DNA from: an uncultured Clostridium sp.
Lineage (GTDB): Bacteria > Bacillota > Clostridia > Lachnospirales > Anaerotignaceae
DNA length: 7,049 bases
Assembly: GCA_947246775.1 (NCBI GenBank)
Contig: CAMXTM010000104.1
Coordinates: 1 to 7,049 of the forward strand
Direction of reading: 5' to 3'
Shown one piece after another: positions 1 to 5,114 of this stretch. Each line of letters starts with the position of its first letter. Positions within the stretch are counted from its first letter, which is position 1. The notes under the pieces were generated by a model. That model was not told the origin of the DNA. It did not search any database and saw nothing but the letters and a program-made list of their open reading frames with translations. The position numbers were made by a program, and so were the translations under genes.

Positions 1-183
1 GCAAAAAGAGAAGATAGAGAAGTCGTTTCTCAATCTGTTATTTACAAAACCGATATTTGCCCAGAATGTCATAGAGTATACGTTTCTGGCGGCGAAACTC
101 GCACCGTTACTCGTGCAAAACAAGATTATGATATCGGAATAGAACAACCACAAAAAGGAAAATTCTTTGACGCCGTTGCGTAG
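1..183 (+). CDS. C-terminal end of a Cys-motif protein, possibly SprA-related family (partial)
   Basis: The frame is open from the left edge to TAG at 181-183, giving the last 60 residues of a longer protein. The visible part has a CPEC motif (residues 20-23 of the fragment) followed closely by His, then a VYVSGGETRTVTR stretch and a Lys/Asp-rich polar tail. From memory, similar endings (a TxICPECGxxYVSGGxTxT pattern preceded by an acidic/basic helix) occur in Firmicutes proteins with an upstream HEQEH motif that are grouped with the SprA-related family. The N-terminal part that would confirm this lies outside the window. No membrane segment is visible. A terminator follows about 33 bases after the stop, so this is the last gene of its transcript. 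The reading frame is solid; the family name is tentative and the function unknown. Confidence 0.7.
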   Translation, partial: AKREDREVVSQSVIYKTDICPECHRVYVSGGETRTVTRAKQDYDIGIEQPQKGKFFDAVA

Positions 184-215
184 GTTCGTCCGTTCTCCTT
201 ATTTATATATATCCA

Positions 216-250
216 AAAAAAGAAAAGCCATTTTTGACTTTTCTTTTTTA
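216..250 (+). terminator. Intrinsic terminator of the left-edge gene
   Basis: A 12-bp A/T-rich stem (AAAAAAGAAAAG at 216-227 pairing with CTTTTCTTTTTT at 238-249) has a 10-base loop and ends in a T run. It lies 33 bases after the stop of the left-edge gene. The stem has few G-C pairs, but the position and T tract fit a rho-independent terminator. Confidence 0.6.
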
Positions 251-256
251 TTGTTT

Positions 257-287
257 AAAAAAGCACTACCTCATGGCTAGGTAGTGC
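257..287 (-). terminator. Strong minus-strand terminator
   Basis: GCACTACCT (263-271 on the plus strand) is perfectly complementary to AGGTAGTGC (279-287), with a 7-base loop. On the minus strand the stem is followed at once by six T (the A run at 257-262). On the plus side there is no T run. The element therefore terminates minus-strand transcription, although no annotated minus-strand gene lies upstream before 839. It sits back to back with the plus terminator at 216-250. Confidence 0.75.
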
Positions 288-390
288 AATTTCGTGATAT
301 AAGTTTGTAGTCGTATTTGATATTCTTTTATAAAACATATCTGCTCATGTGAAGGGGCATAACAGATATGCAGCGTCCTCCTTTCTTATT
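257..390 (-). ncRNA. Candidate small RNA or leader-peptide transcript
   Basis: Read on the minus strand, this stretch looks like a complete miniature transcription unit. It has a possible promoter just upstream, an AGGAGG Shine-Dalgarno-like sequence (382-377), and a hairpin with an 8-bp stem CATATCTG/CAGATATG (370-363 with 343-336) and a 19-base loop. It ends in a perfect 9-bp terminator stem followed by six T. Two tiny reading frames exist: 10 codons starting at 360 (MPLHMSRYVL), whose ATG sits in the hairpin loop, and 27 codons starting at 338 that read through the terminator stem to a TAA at 257-255. Neither ATG is well spaced from AGGAGG: it is 16 bases from the first and farther from the second. 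I recognise no known RNA family. It could be a regulatory RNA, a short peptide gene, or a decayed gene end. Confidence 0.35.
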
Positions 391-396
391 TAATCA

Positions 397-425
397 ATAA
401 AAATTCATGTTTTACTTTTTCTCAA
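397..425 (-). promoter_or_regulatory. Possible promoter of the small minus-strand transcript
   Basis: On the minus strand, TTGAGA (425-420) and TTTTAT (402-397) are 17 bases apart, matching the vegetative -35 and -10 hexamers at five and four of six positions. The start would fall near 390, just before AGGAGG at 382-377. The -35 box almost abuts the palindrome at 426-455, which could serve as its operator. In such AT-rich DNA, chance matches are common. Confidence 0.3.
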
Positions 426-455
426 TTTTCTCAAAAGGTATACTTTTTGAGAAAA
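426..455. repeat. 30-bp near-perfect palindrome, GTATAC core (copy 1)
   Basis: The arms TTTTCTCAAAA and TTTTGAGAAAA surround a GTATAC centre (438-443). Only one base pair in the 30 positions is mismatched (437 against 444). The core is almost identical to the palindrome at 577-600. The size and symmetry suggest a binding site for a dimeric repressor or a hairpin in RNA. It lies immediately upstream of the possible minus-strand promoter at 397-425. Confidence 0.75.
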
Positions 456-494
456 CACTTATTTGACATATTTTGTAAAAATATAAAAAATTTA

Positions 495-524
495 TTGGAC
501 AACTCAAACAAATTATGTTATATT
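495..524 (+). promoter_or_regulatory. Possible plus-strand promoter between the two palindromes
   Basis: TTGGAC (495-500) and TATATT (519-524) are separated by 18 bases. The -10 matches consensus at five of six positions and is preceded by TGT, giving an extended -10. Transcription would start near 531 and meet the perfect palindrome at 577-600 about 50 bases later. No credible protein gene lies downstream before the bidirectional terminator at 806-837, so the product, if any, would be untranslated. Confidence 0.3.
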
Positions 525-576
525 GGTAACATAAAAATTCATAAAAATTGTATCTTTTTCAATCTATACAATTTTG

Positions 577-600
577 TCCCAAAAAGTATACTTTTTGGGA
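577..600. repeat. 24-bp perfect palindrome, GTATAC core (copy 2)
   Basis: The centre AAAAAGTATACTTTTT is flanked by TCCC and GGGA, and the 24 bases equal their own reverse complement. Its centre is 148 bases from that of the related palindrome at 426-455; the two share the A-run, GTATAC, T-run core but differ in the outer arms (TCTC against TCCC). As RNA it would form a 10- to 12-bp hairpin. As DNA it resembles an operator for a dimeric repressor. The binding protein is unknown. Confidence 0.8.
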
Positions 601-723
601 TTTTTATTCCCAGTATTTTCTATATTTTTATGCTATTTCTTTTGTCTATCCTGTTTCTATTCATGACTCCTTATTATTTTATGTAAATACTTCATTTTTT
701 TATTTTATTTGTATTCTATTGCT

Positions 724-796
724 ATCTTCTTTTTTGATTTGATAAAAATAAAACCATCTTCTTTTTTATTAATATTGTACAATTTTTTGATTTGAT
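724..796. repeat. Interleaved short direct repeats in AT-rich spacer
   Basis: ATCTTCTTTTTT occurs at 724-735 and 756-767, and TTTTTTGATTTGAT at 730-743 and 783-796, so the first copies overlap and the second copies are separated. The whole stretch from 601 to 800 is T-rich on the plus strand and has no convincing gene. The repeats may be remnants of local duplication or simply low-complexity sequence. Confidence 0.45.
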
Positions 797-805
797 TTTT
801 TACAT

Positions 806-837
806 AAAAAAGGCAGCGCTTTTCACTGCCCTTTTTT
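806..837 (-). terminator. Terminator of the B6 unit, usable from both sides
   Basis: GGCAGCG (812-818) pairs with CACTGCC (824-830), with one G-T pair and a 5-base loop. On the minus strand the stem is followed by six T (A run at 806-811); on the plus strand by CTTTTTT (831-837). It starts a few bases after the aminotransferase stop codon, so its main role is ending that minus-strand transcript. It would also stop plus-strand transcription arriving from the left. Confidence 0.85.
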
Positions 838-838
838 A

Positions 839-1987
839 TTAATATCCAGTCTGTTTTACTTCCTGTAAAAATACTTTTCTCATATCGCATTTTGGCGTAA
901 ATCCCAGTTCTTCCAGCACATCGCTCAGCGCTCCCAATGTTTGCGCTACGTCCGCTGAATTAGCATTTTCTCCCATATGCCCAATTCGAATGACTTTTCC
1001 CGCAAGTTCCCCAAAACAACCCGAAATCATTACATAATATTCTTTTCTCATTTTTTGTAGTAATTCTTTATCGTTAATGCCCTCTGGTACTTTCAACGCT
1101 GTCACTGTATCTGCATACCCTGCTTTAATGTAGGTTTTTAGTCCCGCTGCTGTTATCGCTTTTCGTGTTGCCTGCGCTATAACCTTGTGTCTTTGGAATA
1201 TTTCTTTGTCCTCTAAGGCATTTTCTAACGCGGCACCAAAACCATAAATATCACTGATTGGCATCGTATAAGGAAACCATTTTTTTTCATAATATCCTAC
1301 ATAACTTAATATGTTAGCATAAAAAGATGCAATCGGCGTTTTTCTGTTTTGCATTGCTTCGATTGCTTTATCGCTCACTCCTAAAAAGGTTAAACCAATT
1401 GGTGCAGAAAGTGCTTTTTGAGAACCGCCGCAAAGAATATCAATTTGTGCTTTCTCTACATCAAGTTCTACTCCAAACGATGCGGAAACACTATCTACAA
1501 CTGTCAATATGTTATATTTTTTTAACACATTACAAATTTTTTCTACATCATTGAGCATACCACTTGGCGTATCACAGTGTACTACCGTTGCATATTTAAA
1601 ATCACTATCTTTTTTTAAATATACTTCTAATTCCTCTGCATCAACAGGTAATTTGTCATCTACTGTATACAATACAGGATTTCCACCATATATTTTAACA
1701 AAATCTGCAAAACCTTTGCCAAAAATACCATTATCTATGACAAGCACCCTATCGCCAGCTTCTGTCAAGGAAGCACAAGCTGCCTCTAAACCAAGAATAC
1801 CCTCGCCGCTCAAAATATAAAATGTATTTTTTGTATGAAAAAAATTTGCTAATTTATCACACAGTTGTTTATAATATTCACAAAAAGCAAGGTCTTCATC
1901 AGGATTTGTTGTCATAGTGCTTCTTGCCATGCGTACATTTTCCCTTACTTGTGTTGGTCCTGCTGTCATCAGCGTCATTTTATTCAT
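839..1987 (-). CDS. Pyridoxamine-pyruvate aminotransferase-like class V aminotransferase
   Basis: This 382-residue cytosolic PLP enzyme of the class V (alanine-glyoxylate) fold probably converts pyridoxamine and pyruvate to pyridoxal and L-alanine in vitamin B6 salvage. Visible landmarks are TAGP (8-11), SGEGILGLEAA (60-70), the GKGF loop (90-93), HCDTPSG (137-143), VVDSVSASFG with the cofactor-binding Asp165, GGSQKALSAP with the Schiff-base Lys191, FPYT (238-241) and RIGHMG with Arg334. From memory, the Mesorhizobium loti enzyme has the same signatures at a constant offset (Glu68 and Lys197 there, Glu62 and Lys191 here). Ordinary alanine-glyoxylate enzymes usually have a GSG-type motif where this has GEG. 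ATG at 1987 follows GGAGG by nine bases and overlaps the upstream stop (ATGA), indicating translational coupling to the S-component gene. Serine- or alanine-glyoxylate aminotransferase is the alternative. The fold is certain; the substrate is likely but unproven. Confidence 0.88.
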   Translation of the reverse strand: MNKMTLMTAGPTQVRENVRMARSTMTTNPDEDLAFCEYYKQLCDKLANFFHTKNTFYILSGEGILGLEAACASLTEAGDRVLVIDNGIFGKGFADFVKIYGGNPVLYTVDDKLPVDAEELEVYLKKDSDFKYATVVHCDTPSGMLNDVEKICNVLKKYNILTVVDSVSASFGVELDVEKAQIDILCGGSQKALSAPIGLTFLGVSDKAIEAMQNRKTPIASFYANILSYVGYYEKKWFPYTMPISDIYGFGAALENALEDKEIFQRHKVIAQATRKAITAAGLKTYIKAGYADTVTALKVPEGINDKELLQKMRKEYYVMISGCFGELAGKVIRIGHMGENANSADVAQTLGALSDVLEELGFTPKCDMRKVFLQEVKQTGY

Positions 1988-2473
1988 GCCCGCGCACCTC
2001 CTATTTGTTTTAATACTGTTTTTCTTAATCCTACTGCAACAGGTACTACAATAACGCCTGCTGTTACAACTTGTACCACATTACCTGGTATTGATGCTGC
2101 TGGCGCTGCCCAGTTACCATAGATAATTGCTTCTGCAATATAATAGCCCACAATTTTAATCACGAGTGCTGCAACAACTGCCACAATATACCACACTGTA
2201 GTCTTTTTTTCTGCAATTTTGCCTACAACATAGCCCATAATACCAGCCTGAAAGCAAGTCAAACAGTCCCATGCCAAACGCTCCCGCAACTGCTCCCGTC
2301 TTTTTGCCAAATATCATTGCTGCTAAAAACAGTGGCACATTTCCCAAGTGTATCAGTCCGCCATTTGCCATGATTGGCAAACGAATATTTATAAATGCGG
2401 TTGCTACAAATGTAAGCGCAATACACATAGCATTGATGGTTATTTTTTTTGTCGTTTCTGTCGTGCTGTTCAT
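1984..2473 (-). pseudogene. ECF transporter S component, frameshifted (probable vitamin B6 uptake)
   Basis: S components are small membrane proteins that bind a vitamin and dock on the EcfAAT energy module. The start ATG (2473) follows GGAAG at nine bases. Codons 1-78 read as an S component: a charged N-terminus, a first helix (about 11-30), the GGLIHLGNVPLFLAAMIFG segment and AGAFGMGLFDLLSGWY. The frame then runs into non-homologous Cys-rich sequence and stops at 2156. The rest of the family pattern continues in another frame from codon GGT at 2244 (GIMGYVVGKIAEKK, then hydrophobic helices) to TGA at 1986-1984, 86 residues. About 10-12 residues, usually a WAPFTFVI-like segment in this family, are missing at the junction, where GCTGGTAT (2247-2240) fits a deletion between short repeats. 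The vitamin B6 assignment rests only on the coupled aminotransferase. It is non-functional unless this is a sequencing error. Confidence 0.75.
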
Positions 2474-2517
2474 TTTTTATTACTTCCTTTTCTATTTATT
2501 TTTCTATACTATAACAA

Positions 2518-2568
2518 AACTGGCACGATAATAAAATAGCTGTTACGCATTTTATTGCCGTGCCAGTT
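2518..2568 (-). terminator. Long hairpin ending the sigma/SIMPL/GNAT unit
   Basis: AACTGGCACG (2518-2527) pairs perfectly with CGTGCCAGTT (2559-2568), and an inner 8-bp stem AATAAAAT/ATTTTATT (2530-2537 with 2549-2556) extends it past one mismatch and one G-T pair to an 11-base loop. On the minus strand it starts eight bases after the acetyltransferase stop and is followed by a moderate T-rich tail (TTGTTATAG). A terminator is the simplest reading. The tail also contains a TATAGT box (2513-2508) that could be the -10 of the S-component gene, but no good -35 is visible. Confidence 0.6.
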
Positions 2569-2576
2569 CCACTTTT

Positions 2577-3017
2577 TCAAATTGTACCCATACAATTTTG
2601 ACAAACCATTCTATATTCTTTTTGCCCTGTTTGCTGGTCTATGCCCTGTTGTGTAATCGTAAATCCCATATGTTCATAAAACGCTATGGCATTTCTATTT
2701 TTTGCATAAACATACAGGGACAGTGTATGAAAATCTTTTTTTGCCTGCTCTATCAATTTTTTACCGATACCGCTTTTTTGAAACTCTTTTCTGACAAAAA
2801 GTCCCTCTATCAAACCATCATGGATACCTAAAAACCCTTTTATGGGCTGCTGCCCGATACAATAAATAGTAGCTTGTGGCAATGCCTGTTTTACAAACGC
2901 TACATTCTCTCTCCAATAGCTTTCTTCAATAAAAGAATGTGCTTGTAAATTCGTTTCTAGCCATATTTGCGTCAATTCCTCCAAATTGTCGCAAATACCT
3001 TGTTTATCAATAAGCAT
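2577..3017 (-). CDS. GNAT family N-acetyltransferase, YjaB-like
   Basis: This 146-residue single-domain protein has the Gcn5-related acetyltransferase fold. The acetyl-CoA loop QKSGIG is at residues 80-85, preceded by the beta-4 strand IEGLFVRKEF and followed by the helix KKLIEQAKK. The C-terminal AIAFYEHMGF (about 109-118) is the usual NxxAxxFYxxxGF motif. The N-terminal WLETNLQAHSFI region resembles that of E. coli YjaB from memory. The acceptor substrate is unknown; a small molecule or a peptide amine is possible. The ATG at 3017 overlaps the end of the SIMPL gene by 11 bases in another frame, and AGGAG lies 12 bases upstream inside that gene, so translation is probably coupled. It is the last gene of the sigma-factor unit and is followed by a long hairpin. 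Whether it shares the envelope role of its neighbours is not evident from the sequence. Confidence 0.88.
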   Translation of the reverse strand: MLIDKQGICDNLEELTQIWLETNLQAHSFIEESYWRENVAFVKQALPQATIYCIGQQPIKGFLGIHDGLIEGLFVRKEFQKSGIGKKLIEQAKKDFHTLSLYVYAKNRNAIAFYEHMGFTITQQGIDQQTGQKEYRMVCQNCMGTI

Positions 3018-3765
3018 ATTTCATTGTCACTCCTGCGGTAATTTCTATGTCCTCATATCTTATATTTGCACCACTGTCACCTGCTGCCATATCAGCTTGT
3101 GCTGTTGATGTCGCCATAGCCTTTGAATTATATGCTGCTTCTTCTCTTTCATAAGAGTTATAACTTTGCATTTCTTGTACTGAAATACAAGTACCTAATG
3201 GTGTACCCAATGCTTCCGCCAATGCCGCTGCGCTAGAAGATGCATTTTTTACTGCTGCCTGCAATGCCTGTTTATAATATTGGTTCGGGTCAGAAATCGA
3301 AAACGAAACAGAACCAACATTTGTTACACCTGCTTTTGTCGCTGCATCAATATATTTTCCTACATTATTCACATCATTTACTTTTACCAAAAAACGATTG
3401 TACGCCCGATAGCCCTGTTGCTCCCATGTTCTTTTTTCTTCATTATATACCTCATCTGGGTCAACAGAATAATGTTGTGTAATTATGTTTTCATCTCTTA
3501 CGCCGAGTGCTTTTAATGCCTTTGTGATTTGCTCTACGGTTTCCGCATTTTTTTTCTGTGCCTGTTCTGCTGTTTTTTCTTTTGTTTCTACTGTCAAATA
3601 AATACTTGCTACATCTGGTTTTGCTGTTACAACGCCTTTTCCATTGACTTCTATTGTTTTTTGTATTGTCTGCGCTGTTTCTGCCGCAAATGCAGTTACT
3701 ACTGTAGTTGTTACTACGCTTGCCGCTATCATCATTGTGACTGCCATTGCCATTATCTTTTTCAT
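3007..3765 (-). CDS. Secreted SIMPL domain-containing protein (DUF541)
   Basis: This protein of 252 residues belongs to the SIMPL (DUF541, PF04402) family, whose bacterial members are mostly periplasmic or exported and of poorly defined function. It starts with a signal peptide: MKK, a hydrophobic core of Ala/Val/Thr/Met (about 4-25) and an AFA-AET cleavage site near 27-28. No lipobox cysteine is seen, so release or loose wall association is likely. The mature part shows the family start (IEVNGKGVVTAKPDVASIYL), then an alternating Lys/Glu helix, the YxVDPDEVYNEE region and a C-terminal ITAGVTMKYAY strand. Length is normal for the family. AAGGAGG is seven bases before ATG at 3765. The gap to the anti-sigma gene is 38 bases without a terminator, so both are co-transcribed. 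Many SIMPL proteins are stress-linked, which would suit an ECF-sigma regulon, but this is inference. Confidence 0.9.
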   Translation of the reverse strand: MKKIMAMAVTMMIAASVVTTTVVTAFAAETAQTIQKTIEVNGKGVVTAKPDVASIYLTVETKEKTAEQAQKKNAETVEQITKALKALGVRDENIITQHYSVDPDEVYNEEKRTWEQQGYRAYNRFLVKVNDVNNVGKYIDAATKAGVTNVGSVSFSISDPNQYYKQALQAAVKNASSSAAALAEALGTPLGTCISVQEMQSYNSYEREEAAYNSKAMATSTAQADMAAGDSGANIRYEDIEITAGVTMKYAY

Positions 3766-3803
3766 TACAAAAACCTCCTTTTTTTATAAAAACTTTAAAA
3801 ACC

Positions 3804-5114
3804 TCACTCTACAAAGGTAATGTGAATGGTGGCATTATCTGCTGTTTTTTGTAGTTCTTCCAATGCCTTTTCACATTCTTTTTGTGTTTTTCTTGCTTCC
3901 TGTGCTTTCCTAGACTGTCCATTTTGTTCTGCTTGTTTTTCTTTTGCTTTTGCAGTATCTAATTGTTGTTGTATCTCTCTATACTGTTTTGCCAAATCTT
4001 CTACAATTTCATTTCTATCTGTCACTTCACACTGTTGCCCCAGCCAATTGACAACATCATTATATTGTGTAGCAGCAATTTTGATTGTCATGCTGTTTTG
4101 TTCTTTTTTATATGGTGTTTCAATTTCGCCTTGCAGTGATTTTACTCTTTTTTCTATGTTTTTTGCGAGTGCTTCTGCCTGTTTAGTCTTAAAACTAATT
4201 TGAAGTGATTTTGATTTCATATTCGCTGGTATACTTCTTCTTACACTACTTATCACATTGTCATTATTTTCTCCTCCAATTTCCGCTTGCTCTGTATCTT
4301 CCTCCTTTCCCTTATCATTTTGTACTTTTTTGTCATCTGCTACAGGCTGCGTTAAAACACTTTGCTGCTCCTCGCTTTGCCTTGTAATCGCTGTATCAAC
4401 AGTAACATCTTCATTATCATTTTGTTTCTGTTCTGCTTGTTCTGTCGCCGCTATTTCTGCCGCTTCTGCTGCCTCCTCTCCCTTTGCCACAGTTTTGTTG
4501 TCTCTGGTAAATCCTGCCCCCAAATTTGGTGTCGCTGGCAAAGATTTTGCCGTTTCTGGCGCATTGGCACTTCTTGTCTGTGTTATAATAGGCGATTGTT
4601 CCACTTCTTCTACCGCATTATATTGCTCTTGTTCCATATCCTGTGGCTCTATACCGGCTGATTCTATGCTTGATTCCTCTATACATTGTGGCTCAGTCTC
4701 TAATTGTGCTTCCGCCATTGTATCACTTAACTGCATAGAAGCAATTTCTGCTGTATTGTCGGTTGTTGTTGTACTATGTGGTCTTGTTGTACTATAAAAA
4801 TAACTTCCCCCTATTAACACCAAAAAAGTCGCCGCCATTGCACCATATTTTTGCCAAGCAATCCTTTTTTTGCTCTTAGTAGGGGATAATTGCATTTCTT
4901 TTTCAATTGCTTTTACAATGTTTTCATGTAGTCCCTCTGGTACTTCTTCCATAGGCATCTCTAAAAGCATTTGTCTGATTTGCTGCGCCTGCTGCAACGC
5001 CTCTTTACATTCTGGACACTCTTTCATATGTTTTAAAAATTCTTTTTCTTCTTTCCACTCTAACTGCCTGTCTATGTAAAGAGAAATCTTTTCTTCTCTG
5101 TTTTCACATTTCAT
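3804..5114 (-). CDS. Membrane-anchored zinc-finger anti-sigma factor with DUF4349-like outer domain
   Basis: This 436-residue protein is probably the anti-sigma factor of the sigma gene just upstream. Residues 1-75 form a ZAS-type (zf-HC2) domain with Cys3 and His29-x3-Cys33-x2-Cys36. One transmembrane helix follows at about 90-107 (YGAMAATFLVLIGGSYFYS) after a basic stretch, placing the N-terminus inside. Outside, residues 110-290 are Thr-, Glu- and Gln-rich, low in complexity and probably unstructured. From about 295 the sequence resembles DUF4349: strand/helix segments starting near SIPANMKSKSLQISF, a long coiled coil (about 365-425, Gln/Lys/Glu/Ala-rich) and the final ATIHITFVE strand. 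ATG at 5114 overlaps the sigma stop by four bases (ATGA), and AGGAGGGG lies seven bases upstream. The outer domain is the likely sensor. The signal and any releasing protease are unknown. Confidence 0.88.
   Translation of the reverse strand: MKCENREEKISLYIDRQLEWKEEKEFLKHMKECPECKEALQQAQQIRQMLLEMPMEEVPEGLHENIVKAIEKEMQLSPTKSKKRIAWQKYGAMAATFLVLIGGSYFYSTTRPHSTTTTDNTAEIASMQLSDTMAEAQLETEPQCIEESSIESAGIEPQDMEQEQYNAVEEVEQSPIITQTRSANAPETAKSLPATPNLGAGFTRDNKTVAKGEEAAEAAEIAATEQAEQKQNDNEDVTVDTAITRQSEEQQSVLTQPVADDKKVQNDKGKEEDTEQAEIGGENNDNVISSVRRSIPANMKSKSLQISFKTKQAEALAKNIEKRVKSLQGEIETPYKKEQNSMTIKIAATQYNDVVNWLGQQCEVTDRNEIVEDLAKQYREIQQQLDTAKAKEKQAEQNGQSRKAQEARKTQKECEKALEELQKTADNATIHITFVE

Noticed and set aside
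257..390. Known riboswitch, SRP RNA or other standard RNA class for the small transcript
   Set aside because: No conserved core of the tetrahydrofolate, c-di-GMP or preQ1 riboswitches, SRP RNA or self-cleaving ribozymes could be recognised by eye, so no family name is given.
447..742. Two overlapping plus-strand open frames of 79 and 64 codons with hydrophobic segments
   Set aside because: Both begin with TTG without a ribosome site, lie in T-rich spacer, and one contains the palindrome. The hydrophobic runs are what T-rich DNA gives by chance.
705..890. Minus-strand open frame of 61 codons
   Set aside because: It overlaps the end of the aminotransferase and its terminator, has no ribosome site, and has Lys/Ile-rich composition expected of AT-rich DNA.
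1984..2310. Separate 108-residue protein starting upstream of the frameshift
   Set aside because: Its first 20 or so residues are the out-of-frame reading of the S-component gene (which gives Arg/Glu-rich nonsense) and no ribosome site precedes it. It is the second part of the broken gene, not an independent gene.
4258..4797. Plus-strand open frame of 179 codons
   Set aside because: It lies antisense to the low-complexity part of the anti-sigma gene. The Ser/Cys/Val-rich composition is the shadow of Glu/Gln/Ala codons.
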